A stretch of DNA of 64,000 bases from Leishmania donovani (taxonomy: Eukaryota; Euglenozoa; Kinetoplastea; Trypanosomatida; Trypanosomatidae), in assembly GCF_000227135.1 (NCBI RefSeq), contig NC_018259.1, forward strand, positions 1,320,619 through 1,384,618. The letters run 5' to 3'. The notes beneath the pieces are model-generated. The model saw only the letters and a list, made by a program, of their open reading frames with translations, had not been told where the DNA came from and ran no database searches. The stretch's first letter is position 1; every line of letters begins with the position of its first letter. Position numbers and translations under genes: made by a program. Shown in pieces: positions 10,426-19,665 of the stretch.

Positions 10426-12930
10426 ATGACTGACCTCGCGGCGGTTGCACCCACTGGGGCCGAGGACAAGTACACGTTTCTAGTCCCCTACGTGAAGAAC
10501 AGCGCGTCTGACCTAGTGGAGAGCGTCGGAACGCAAACGCAAGGAAAGACGGATGCGGCCATCACCCACATAACCAGCGCAGAGGACTCGCGCAGCCCGA
10601 GCACGCCGGAGAGCGACTCTTTCGAGATCACCACCGTGGCCGCCATCCCCATTTCTCCAACGGCGACCGTGTCGCGTTGGCCGTCTGTCCAGAAAACGCT
10701 GGAGGCCTGCATGGACCCAGTCTTTCTCGCGTGCTCGTCCGACATGAAGGACCATAAGATTGCCGAGGAGGTTCTACCTCTGATGGACGCGGCGATGACA
10801 GTGTGCGTGTCTGCCCTCGCTAGCCTCTCCTGCCTGCAGCCCTTTTTCACCGGACGCACTCGCAGCGAGCGCATCCACACGATGCTGAGCGCGGTTCGCG
10901 CCTCCAACAAGCTGATGCTGCGCGACGACCTCCCTGCTCCGGCCTCCAGCTTCTGCGCGCTCTCAGTGGACGAGGCCGAGGCGGCCGGGCTGCGCGTTGG
11001 CCTTTGCAGTCACGCTGAAGGCCACGCTCGCACCGTGCGGACGCTGGAGTGCTGGCAGCACACGCCTGAGTGCGAGGACTCTCCTCGCTCGCTGACCCTT
11101 TCCCGACTGCGGGCAACTTCACCGCAGCAGAAGACGCGGCAGGCAGAACTGCCCAGCAGTGCCCCGTGCGCGCCATGCGCCGCTCTCGCCTCACTGCTCC
11201 CTGCCGACAACGCGCACGCGGCATGGGAGGCGAACCCGCCTCACGAAGATGTGAGTGTGTCTTGCCCAGTTGACGCCAACGCTCCCGGCAGGGCCTTGTC
11301 GATCGCTCCTGCATTCCCTGTCGCGGTGGCCGAGGAGCCGGCCATCATCGGCGTTTCCGCGCCACGCAGGACGCTGAAGTGCCCGCGCGTCGTGGGCGAA
11401 GAGCCGCTCTGTTCAGGTAACCGTGACTGTGCCGCTGACAACCAAGAGAAGATCCACATTCCTACGCTGCGTGCGTGTGTGCCGGTGCCGAAGCCACCAC
11501 CCACCATCGACGTCCTCCTCACGGACGCCGCTGCCAAGTTCCATGGGTCGACAGCGAGCAGCAGCGCGAAAGAGGCAACCTCTGTGCCCACGATGAGGTC
11601 GGACTTGCCGGTGCTAGCCACGCCCTCCTCCGCCACCGCCACTGCAAACACCACGAACAGATTGCACTTCAGCGTGACAACCGCGCCGTTTATGCCAAAG
11701 AGCCTACTGAGCGCTACCAGCGGTGTCGCTCCCGCTGCCACCCCGCGCCGGCCGACTGTCTGCGAGCATGCCGGTGCTTTCCCCGCGGACATCAGCGAGG
11801 CCCTAGCAAAGGAGACACTGACGGACTCGAACACCGGCTGTACGCACGCCACACCGGACCTGTGCGCGGGCTCCTCGTGGGGGAAACGGCACGGTGCGGC
11901 AGGGGCGTGGAGGAGGGGCTTGATGGCGGCCCCGCCCATGCCTGTGGATGAGTCTCCCTCGACCTCTCTCCGCAAGGAGGTGTGCTGCATGCCTGCGGAG
12001 CGTCCACCGAGGGCGCTCGGGGCTGCGATGCCGCAGGCCCCGCGTGCCATTGACGTTTCTCCGAGGATGGCTGACGCTTTACCGCTCGCTGAGCTTCGCC
12101 CGCCGCGCCCGCTGATGGTGGCCATCCCTTCTGAAAGCGTTCCCGGCAGCGGCCTCGGCGGCTGCGGGCCGATATGCCCATCGCCAGCGGGGGCGCAGCT
12201 GTCGCCATGCCCTCTATCACAGTCGCGCCGCCATCGCCATGACCCATACAGCCCGGCAGGCTTCGTGCTGTGCGCAGAGAAAAGCTGCGCCCTCTCCTTG
12301 TCGCAGATGAGCATCCCCGCTGCCCGTGCCTTCACATCGTCCGCGTCCCCGAGGCCTGCTTCCTCTGCCTGTAACTCGAGCGCCGCCGGGGAGATGATGA
12401 GCTTCAGCTTCGCGGACCCGCTGATCAAAGCCACTGCGCGGCTGCAGGAGCGCCGCCGCCTTCTGCGAGCTGATACCACCCGTACCCCGTTATCAGAGCT
12501 CGAGAGCGCGTCGTGCTCCGTGGCGCACTCGAGTCCTGCGTGCGAGAGCGGCGATGATGTCGAGGACGCTCCATGCCGATCGTTGCCGTTGTGCGAGGCA
12601 CTTTTCGCTGCCGCACGCGCTGAACCAACAGCAGCTGCAACTGCCGCATTTGTGAACTCCGTAGACGAAGATGCAGTCTCGCCTGCCGATGCCGCTGCCG
12701 CCGCCGGAGCCCCCAAGTCGTACGCCGAGGCTCTGCGTCTGAGCGCGAAGGCGCTTCCACCGGCTCTCGTTGTCGCTGCAAAGCCGGCAGGGAAGAGAGA
12801 GAAGTCGCCCAAGGCGAAGAGCCGCGCTCCTCACCGCTCTGCTGCGGCCTCCAGCAGCCACGTGAAGAACTCCTCTAGTGCCACCGCCAAGACGGCCACC
12901 AAGGCGAAGCGGCCCTCTCTGTCCGCCTAA
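10426..12930 (+). CDS. Hypothetical protein, 834 residues, largely disordered
   Basis: I recognise no family. The product is rich in Ala, Ser, Pro and Thr over most of its length, which suggests intrinsic disorder. A more ordered, mixed-hydrophobic segment lies at roughly residues 80-150. The last 50 residues are strongly basic, rich in Lys/Ser/Ala with repeated KAK and TAK-like steps, and could bind nucleic acid or an acidic partner. No signal peptide, membrane segment or zinc motif is visible. Codon use (G or C in third positions) matches neighbouring real genes. The uninterrupted 2.5 kb frame and compact ATG context (ACC ATG) support a real gene. A 523-codon open frame on the opposite strand (11241-12812) is a GC-bias shadow. 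Confidence 0.8.
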   Translation: MTDLAAVAPTGAEDKYTFLVPYVKNSASDLVESVGTQTQGKTDAAITHITSAEDSRSPSTPESDSFEITTVAAIPISPTATVSRWPSVQKTLEACMDPVFLACSSDMKDHKIAEEVLPLMDAAMTVCVSALASLSCLQPFFTGRTRSERIHTMLSAVRASNKLMLRDDLPAPASSFCALSVDEAEAAGLRVGLCSHAEGHARTVRTLECWQHTPECEDSPRSLTLSRLRATSPQQKTRQAELPSSAPCAPCAALASLLPADNAHAAWEANPPHEDVSVSCPVDANAPGRALSIAPAFPVAVAEEPAIIGVSAPRRTLKCPRVVGEEPLCSGNRDCAADNQEKIHIPTLRACVPVPKPPPTIDVLLTDAAAKFHGSTASSSAKEATSVPTMRSDLPVLATPSSATATANTTNRLHFSVTTAPFMPKSLLSATSGVAPAATPRRPTVCEHAGAFPADISEALAKETLTDSNTGCTHATPDLCAGSSWGKRHGAAGAWRRGLMAAPPMPVDESPSTSLRKEVCCMPAERPPRALGAAMPQAPRAIDVSPRMADALPLAELRPPRPLMVAIPSESVPGSGLGGCGPICPSPAGAQLSPCPLSQSRRHRHDPYSPAGFVLCAEKSCALSLSQMSIPAARAFTSSASPRPASSACNSSAAGEMMSFSFADPLIKATARLQERRRLLRADTTRTPLSELESASCSVAHSSPACESGDDVEDAPCRSLPLCEALFAAARAEPTAAATAAFVNSVDEDAVSPADAAAAAGAPKSYAEALRLSAKALPPALVVAAKPAGKREKSPKAKSRAPHRSAAASSSHVKNSSSATAKTATKAKRPSLSA

Positions 12931-13272
12931 GAACGACATGTGTCCGATGCCGGCGGACGGTGAAAGGGCACCACACAAGACCACGCAGGCGCTAGTAGTC
13001 ACATGAGCACCCCCCATGTACCTTTTCGAAACTGAGCCGCACGCGCCACGCTACGAAGGTATACATGCACAGACTCAGATAAGCTCCGTGGGCGAGGCAT
13101 GCTTCATGTATCTCGCTGTCTTTGCGTGTGCCTGACCTTCTTCGGTTTCAGATGCTTTTCTCTGTCCTGCTCAGGTGCCACGACTGCAAGAGGCATCTGC
13201 GAAAGCGGATACGTCTTCACGCGCGCGATATCGTGACTCTCAGCGATTAGCAAGGACAGAGTAGGCGAAGAG

Positions 13273-13529
13273 AATAGAAGTACATGAATACGCACATGAT
13301 TTCGGTGACGCGTGGCTGTGCAAGAGAGAGAGGGAGAGGGAGGCAGGGAAAGCGGTAGGTGGTGCGCGAAAGGAAAAAGCAAAGAAAAAAAAACAAGGAA
13401 GGCGCGACGCACCCTGTCGCGTGGCTGTGAGCGCCACGCACATTGTACTCCCTCCCCCCATTGCACGCGCAAGCGCCAACAACCATACCCGCCTCTGCGT
13501 GTCGCTGTTGGTGTCCTTGTGAATAGAAA
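13273..13529 (+). promoter_or_regulatory. Pair of cycling-type octamers in a probable 3' UTR
   Basis: AATAGAAG (13273-13280) and AATAGAAA (13522-13529) both match the (C/A)ATAGAA(G/A) element that in Crithidia and Leishmania mRNAs is tied to S-phase-linked abundance. In an AT-poor genome two matches within 260 bases is suggestive but could be chance. Confidence 0.25.
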
Positions 13530-14882
13530 TATATACAGATGCGCCTTTGTGTGTGCGTTGGTGAGCTTGGCCTTCACGTAGAGGAAGTGAGGACTGTGAA
13601 ACATGCAGAAGAGAACGGAGCGAGAGAGAACATGCACACGCACTCGCATGCGAAGAAAAGCAAAAGCGATAGGACGGAAACAAGACCCATTCCAACGCAA
13701 ACACCGTGCCGAATGGCTGACGGCTCAATGCAGGAGGTGGAAGAGAAGGCAGGACACATATATGATGCGGGAGAACTCTGTTGAATAGCGGAGGTGTGAT
13801 ATTGGCGTAAAATGGTGTGGCAAAACCAAGCCAATCGTGCGCATACGCACACATGTATATGGATGTGTGGCACGGAGACGCCTACTCAATGAACGGACCG
13901 CCTCACAACGTTTTTCCAGACACAGAAGAGGCGTAGGCGCTGCGCGTATGTTCCGTACGTGCCACCTTCACGCCTATGTGCTCTGTCTTTCTTTTTTCCC
14001 CCTTTTCCATGGCCTTGTGTTTCTTTTTGTTCTTCGCTCGCTCTGTGATGCCGCGCGTGTTCGACGTCGCTTCTCTTTCTCTGTCTATGCCTGTGTGCTC
14101 TCTTTTTCCTTCGTAGCGGGCAGGTATGGCAGGCGGTGACTTTCTCCTACGCATACGAATCTGTGCGCGCTTGTATTTTAGGTGTCGGGGAAGACTCAAC
14201 CACATCAAAACACAAATACACACACACACACACATGCTCGCTGTTTTGTTTCTTTCAGTGCGCCAAACGCCGAGTTTCATGCGCTTCTTCGTACTTTCGT
14301 GGATGCGAATAAGCGCACCTTTTCCCACCATCTTCGTGCATCCGACCGGCATGCGATCGCAGGCACAGGCTTGAACGGAGACGGAGACGGTATGAATAAA
14401 GGAAGCCAAAGCTAAGTCAGCGACACTTCCGTTCGCGGTGTGACCGAATGGTCGTCAGCGTGCTGCCGTGCGCGACTGTCTGTGGAAGAATCTCAGGGGC
14501 GGGACTTCGCGTCGCCCCATGTAGTCGCAGCTGGCAAGGCGGCACCCCCTCCCCCTAGCGTACACTACTTGAAGCGAGGAAGGTGTGCCTTGCGCGTGTT
14601 TATTTTCGACTGAAAGATCGCCGTTGAGAGGCAGGGGGGTGGGCGGATCGACGCGAAAGGAACATGGCGTTGCACCTCTAGCCCAGCTTTCTCTTTCTCT
14701 AATCTACAGCTCCCCACGTGCATGCAGTGGGCCTATCACGGGCTGCACGGGCTGCATGTACAGCGGAAGGGTCCCCCGCCCTGCCACTGTCCTTTTCCTC
14801 TCTCCCGAAGTTCTCCATCGTCTCTTTTCGCCTTCCTCACTTCCTCGCTCACTGCCCCCTTCCACGTGTTCCTCGCCGAGGG

Positions 14883-14934
14883 CTTCTTTCTATATTTTTA
14901 TTTTTCTCTGCTCCTTCGTTGCTGCCAATTGCAG
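14883..14934 (+). promoter_or_regulatory. Candidate spliced-leader acceptor for the 240-residue protein gene
   Basis: A T/C-rich tract (about 14883-14920) precedes an AG at 14933-14934. A second option is the CT-repeat ending in AG at 15179-15180, which would leave only 12 nt before the ATG at 15193. Confidence 0.4.
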
Positions 14935-15192
14935 CCTGGCTGCCCACTTACAGGAAAAACAACGAGGCGGTTGCAGCAGCACGGTAAAGCAAACACAGAG
15001 GTGACACAGACGCTTATCCTCGCTCGCGAGAAAAGAACGAAGGCTAAAAGCAACGTGGCGTATCTGGCGCCTCTCGGAGATCGCCATTCTAGTCCTTTGC
15101 CGCGGTAACCTTACTCGCCTTTCGCTTACGTGACACCCCAAGAACTCCACCCGCAGACGCGCACATCTCTCTCTCTCTAGGCCTGCCTCACC

Positions 15193-15915
15193 ATGAGCTC
15201 CTCCGCCTCAACGACGCCGGCGAACTACGAGGGTGGCGGCGGCGGTGGCATCCGCGACATCGGCACCGTCACGTCCGGCATGGCGATCATGAACTTTGAC
15301 CAGAAGACAAAACCGTACACACGCAACGACCTCGTGCAGTTTCTGATGCACTACCAGGAGAACCTCAACGAGGAGGAGCTGCGACTTGTGGAGAAGGGCA
15401 TTGTGGGCACCTTTGTTGGCATGCCAGCGTTCTTCGGTGCTGGGTACTTCTTAAGCGGCCGGCTTGGCTGGCATCGCGTGGTGCGTGTCATGGCGCCGCT
15501 GAACGAGGGAGGACGGCCCAGTTGGTTCGTTAGCCACCTCCCAAAGATCGGGCGAACTGCCTTTGGGTTGACGGCGGCCACCATCCCCTACATGGCAGTG
15601 CAACAGTGGTTTGTCTCGCGCGTGCTGGAGTTGGACGAGCGGGAGAGCAACTTATCCTTTCACGTGCGGCGTCTGATGCTGTCGCAGCGGTCTGGCATAA
15701 TGTTTAAGCGCACCGCCACGCGTGAGGTGACAAAAGAAGAGCAGCAGCGTCTCCTCCGCGAGGCCGAGGCGCACGTGAATGAGAATCGCAGTGGCCAGCG
15801 TGTGAGCCAGGGCCTCGGCACCGGCCCCGTGGATGTGAACCTGCAGCTGGGCCAGCAGGTGCTGACGCCAGTGGCGCAGACAGGCTACAAGCCGATGCCT
15901 ACACAGCCGCGGTAG
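15193..15915 (+). CDS. Hypothetical membrane-associated protein, 240 residues
   Basis: I do not recognise the family. Two hydrophobic segments are visible: about residues 69-89, rich in Gly and Phe with small-residue spacing, and about 120-141. They are separated by a basic, Trp-containing loop. The N-terminus is Ser/Thr- and Gly-rich with six consecutive glycines (14-19). The region after residue 145 is charged and probably helical, ending in a Gln/Pro-rich tail. The layout would suit an organelle inner-membrane protein with both ends on the same side, but no cleavable presequence is obvious, so this is inference. The start is the first ATG after the CT-repeat/AG, in a good context. Coding texture is clear and there is no overlapping rival. 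Confidence 0.8.
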   Translation: MSSSASTTPANYEGGGGGGIRDIGTVTSGMAIMNFDQKTKPYTRNDLVQFLMHYQENLNEEELRLVEKGIVGTFVGMPAFFGAGYFLSGRLGWHRVVRVMAPLNEGGRPSWFVSHLPKIGRTAFGLTAATIPYMAVQQWFVSRVLELDERESNLSFHVRRLMLSQRSGIMFKRTATREVTKEEQQRLLREAEAHVNENRSGQRVSQGLGTGPVDVNLQLGQQVLTPVAQTGYKPMPTQPR

Positions 15916-16806
15916 TGCCTAGCTCGGCCTGCGCATGGGCTCTTGGGGGGCACAAGGACCACCTAGGGGCACCGTGTAGCTGCGACACGACGAGCCCCCC
16001 GCCTCCATCTCTTTCACATTCTGCAGGCGCTTGTGCTGCCGACCCGCCTTCCCTATTCCAGGTGGTCGATGTCGTGCCGATCTTGCTCTTCCTTGTTTTG
16101 CTTTCTCTTGGTTTTGATTTGGCCATGTGTGTGGGTTGGTGCTCTGGCACGCGACACGTGTGTTTGTGTGTTTGTGGCGGTTCACGCGTGTATCGTTGTG
16201 GCTCCTCGCACAGGGTTAGGGATGCGCCTGTCCTGCCGTGTCGTTGGCGCTGACGAAGCTGATGACACGTTGGTGCGTTTTTCTGTTTGCTTATTGCGCG
16301 GCCGCCTCTTCTCTTGTGGCCCGCCTCTCCCAGACTCACACGATGGAAGACGCCGCAATACCTGCGCGCTCTCTTCTCCCCGCAATGCTGGGGAGCTGTC
16401 GCTGAGGAGGTCTTCGGGGTTTTTTCGACGACCTCGCTCGTGTTCGTGATGACCTGTCTCCACTTTCTTCTCCATCTCGGTGACAGAGAGCGAGCGAGTG
16501 CCCGCGCCCCCGCCACGCACGCACATATGCGCAGGCGCTCTTTCTCGCTCTCTCGCCTTTCACGTGTATTGCGTTTCACAGCAACTTGTAACACGAAAAG
16601 ACGATTGCAGCAACAAACGACTTATGATTGCGCGGGAAGGGAAGAAGGAATATGAAGGCGTGCACACGAAAGCAGACACCTCGGAGTGCGCCTGCCGCCG
16701 CTGCATCTCTCTTGCTCCCTTTTTCCTGCCTTTCTGGCTCAATCACCGCCTTCCCTCCCGGCTTGATGTGCGGTGGCTGTGGCGTTCTTTAGGGGATGGG
16801 TACTGA

Positions 16807-16837
16807 TGCCTCCTTTTCTCCTTTTTTTTTCTGCTAG
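16807..16837 (+). promoter_or_regulatory. Candidate spliced-leader acceptor for the DnaJ gene
   Basis: A T-rich tract with nine consecutive T residues is followed by an AG at 16836-16837. It would give a 5' UTR of about 620 nt that includes the CA/AGC microsatellite. Downstream pyrimidine tracts offer alternatives. Confidence 0.35.
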
Positions 16838-17359
16838 GTTTTCGTCAGACACGGCCGACATTGACCAGCTTGTGTAGTTGTGGACCTCTGCAGAGGTGAA
16901 CGCATCCACCGTAGTGTCTGAAGCTTCTTGTGCGAGTCGTTTCGTTCCTCTCTCACCTCCACCCCTCCCTTACCGCCTCTTGACGCTTCCATTACTTCTC
17001 CACCCTGATCGCTACCCGCACCGCTGCTGTTGTCAGGTCATCCGCTTCACGTTGTGTATATCCTCTCTTTTATCTTCTCGGCTCAACAGCTTCTTGCGAA
17101 CCTTGTCACCGCACCTTTTCCCTCGCCCAGGCCTCACATCTTCTACTGCCTGCCTGTGTGTGTGTGCGTGTGCCGTGTGCGTGCGCCAGGGAATCGGTCG
17201 AAGAGGCGTCGAAAGCGGTGTTGTTGCTGCCAAGCGCCTCCCTTCCTCCTTCTCCAAAAACGGCCGACAACGAGAAACTCTCATGTGGTGTGCGCCGCGA
17301 CATTGCTGCTGTGTTGTTCCATAGAATTTGTACAGCGTAGGCACATTTTCCCTTTGAAG

Positions 17360-17361
<2 letters not shown>

Positions 17362-17423
<62 letters not shown>
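17362..17423 (+). repeat. Compound microsatellite (AC)16 (AGC)10
   Basis: An uninterrupted (AC)16 at 17362-17393 abuts an uninterrupted (AGC)10 at 17394-17423. It ends 36 bases before the DnaJ ATG, so it very probably lies in the 5' UTR. Confidence 0.95.
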
Positions 17424-17425
<2 letters not shown>

Positions 17426-17459
17426 TTCGTCTACTCACCGACTTCCGCTGCCGACAGAC

Positions 17460-18668
17460 ATGCGAATGACGATCCTGCACTCGCGTCGCGCTGCCGTGCG
17501 GTGCGCATGCATGCTTGTGCTTGTGCTTCTATGCGTAGCGCTGAGCTCGCGCGCATTTTTCGACTTTGGCGGCGGTCGTCGTGCCGACGCGCCGTCCGCA
17601 GAGGTGCACCATGCCCAGGAGGTGGACTACTACAAGGTGCTGCAGCTGGAGGATAAGCGCGAGGAAGCGACAGAGAAGGACATCCGTCAGCAATTCCGCC
17701 GCCTCTCTCGCCTTTACCACCCCGACGTGGCGAAGACGGAGGAGGACAAGGTCAAGTACAGTCAAGTTAACCGTGCGTACGAGGTGCTGTCCGACAAGCG
17801 GAAACGCAAGGTGTACGACATGCGCGGGGAGCGGGGCTTGGAGCAGCTCGAACACATAGACCGCTCCAAGGACACCCCTGGCGGTGGTATGAACCCCCTC
17901 GCCCGGCTCTTCGGCATGCGGGTGGACGATGGCCTGCGAGGGCCCGACATGGAGCTGGAAGCGAAGGTGGACCTCGCCAAGTTGTTCACTGGCGGGCAGG
18001 AGACACTCCAGGTCAACAAGCAAAAGGTATGCCACGCCTGCAAAGGCAGTGGTGCAGATACTAAGGCGGCTATTGTGCAGTGCCGGCAGTGCGGGGGCGA
18101 GGGCGTGCTGCGCCAGCGCATCCAGTTTGCCCCTGGCATGATCCAAGAGTTGCACCAGAAGTGCCCCAGCTGTGGCGGAGCAGGTCGGCGGCCGGAGCGG
18201 CTGTGTTCTGTGTGCCGAGGCAACAAAGTCTTGCTCGGCAGCAGCACAGTTACACTGGAGCTGGAGCCTGGCATGGAGGAGGGCCACGTGCTGAAGTTCG
18301 AGATGGAGGCGGAGGAGTCGCCGGACCGGCTGCCGGGGGATCTTCTCGTACACGTGCACACCCTCCCGCACCCCGTCTTCTCACGCCGCCGCAACCAGCT
18401 AGACTTGGACACGTCGCTGACGCTGACTCTTCAGGAGGCCCTCGTAGGTTTTGACCGCAACATCACACACCTAGACGGAGTGGAGCAGGTTCGGGTGCAG
18501 CGCCTCGACACCGTCTCACCCTATGGCACCGTGCTTCGGCTCCCGGGAAAGGGAATGCCAAAGATGAATGTCGCCTCCGAGCGGGGTGACCTCTACGTCA
18601 GGCTGCAGTACGACATGCCCGCGCAGCTTACAGAGGAGCAGAGGAAGCTGGTGGAAATGCTTCTGTGA
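17460..18668 (+). CDS. DnaJ (Hsp40) chaperone, type I, probably in the endoplasmic reticulum
   Basis: This is a J-domain co-chaperone that stimulates an Hsp70 ATPase. The 402-residue product begins with a basic stretch and a hydrophobic core (about residues 16-32), which looks like a signal peptide and suggests the ER lumen with BiP as partner. The J domain spans about 55-125, with HPD at 87-89. Four zinc-binding repeats follow at C191, C208, C235 and C249. The first three are CxxCxGxG, while the last ends GNK. A C-terminal substrate-binding and dimerisation region completes the type I layout, though the Gly/Phe linker is very short. There is no KDEL-like tail, as in ERdj3/Scj1-type proteins, so retention may be through partners. 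An in-frame ATG two codons downstream is an equally possible start. Confidence 0.93.
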   Translation: MRMTILHSRRAAVRCACMLVLVLLCVALSSRAFFDFGGGRRADAPSAEVHHAQEVDYYKVLQLEDKREEATEKDIRQQFRRLSRLYHPDVAKTEEDKVKYSQVNRAYEVLSDKRKRKVYDMRGERGLEQLEHIDRSKDTPGGGMNPLARLFGMRVDDGLRGPDMELEAKVDLAKLFTGGQETLQVNKQKVCHACKGSGADTKAAIVQCRQCGGEGVLRQRIQFAPGMIQELHQKCPSCGGAGRRPERLCSVCRGNKVLLGSSTVTLELEPGMEEGHVLKFEMEAEESPDRLPGDLLVHVHTLPHPVFSRRRNQLDLDTSLTLTLQEALVGFDRNITHLDGVEQVRVQRLDTVSPYGTVLRLPGKGMPKMNVASERGDLYVRLQYDMPAQLTEEQRKLVEMLL

Positions 18669-19665
18669 GGTGCCGCCCCGAATCGACTCTGTGATCGGCG
18701 GTGGAGGCTACTACGCATGATAGCAGCGCGTCGTCATGAAAGGCGGTCTTCGGTCATGTACCTCAGGGGCTGGAGCTTCCTCACGCGCACTGATATACGT
18801 GTCTTTGCAGGCCCTTGCGTACAAGGTGTGCACTTGTTTCCGCTGGGCAGACGACACACCCACGGAAGGTCGTGGATGAACGCGGTGCTCGAGGCGGCGG
18901 CGGATCTCTCTCATCGTGGGCTCGCACTGGGAGTGCTTCCTATGGTGCTGCCTTGCGCGCGTTTTGTTTTTGTCTTTTGTCTTTGCTGGCTCTGCTTTGC
19001 AAGAGGGCACACGCAGACACAGACACGCCCGACTAATTTGTGTCCTTCACAGCTCTGCCCGAGACGCGCGCCGAGCCGCTCAAGGGGTCGTCTGCGAAGG
19101 TGATGCAACGCGCGAGCCGCGAAACCACCCCTCTCCCCTCTCCCGCCCTCCCATCCCCCCGGCACGTGCGGCTCGACTGCTGAAGCGCGCGCCTCGCTGA
19201 AACTCGTCGTTCTGGAGCACCTGTCTTGCACACGGAGTGCCCTGGATCGGCGCACCTTCGACCAACCTCTCAGCCGTGTCTCTATGTGAGGTATATGTCA
19301 GGGGTAGGGGGCAATGCACGTTGCGACGTCTTTCGTTAGCTTGTCTTTCATGGTAGCCGTTCTTCTCTTCTCCCTACTCATCTCTCCCACCTCCGCTGCC
19401 GCTGGACTTCTCATGCACGTCTCTATCTCGGCGTATGGGACACATGACGTGGCGTACCTCCCCCCTCCCTTCCCTCTGCAGTTTCTACCATCTCGTAGCG
19501 ACCCCTCCCCTCCCCTCCCCCTTCACTCACTCAGCGGACCCTTAGCCTTATTCCTTTCGCGTGCCCCCTCCTCTTACTCCCTCCCGCTTTTCGTGGCGAC
19601 GCTGAGTAGCCTAAGGTCGAACACCCACACTTTTCCCCACTTCGCACACACAAGCACACACCAGC
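18669..19665. other. Intergenic region between DnaJ and LPD genes
   Basis: No gene is seen. The first half is mixed sequence. From about 19440 to 19600 it is strongly C/T-rich, and AGs at about 19605 and 19608 are candidate spliced-leader acceptors for the LPD mRNA, leaving about 60 nt of 5' UTR. Confidence 0.6.

Larger units (their letters stand above)
12931..15192. other. Intergenic region, 3' UTR of the 834-residue protein gene and 5' region of the next
   Basis: No gene is supported. 12931-13500 is mixed sequence, probably 3' UTR, and contains the octamer AATAGAAG (13273-13280) and AATAGAAA (13522-13529). A short CA run lies near 14218-14234. 14400-14560 is more balanced, GC-richer sequence. 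Pyrimidine tracts follow up to the next start. Confidence 0.6.
15916..17459. other. Intergenic region between the 240-residue protein and DnaJ genes
   Basis: No gene is seen. The first part is mixed sequence, probably 3' UTR. T/C-rich tracts occur at about 16811-16835 and 16930-17030. A CA/AGC compound microsatellite lies immediately before the DnaJ start. Confidence 0.6.

Noticed and set aside
11241..12812. 523-codon open frame on the minus strand
   Set aside because: It is fully antisense to the 834-residue protein gene. Long antisense frames are expected in GC-rich trypanosomatid genes, and the strand opposes every other gene here.
16210..16225. GGGTTAGGG, like a telomere repeat
   Set aside because: Only about one and a half units, with no array.
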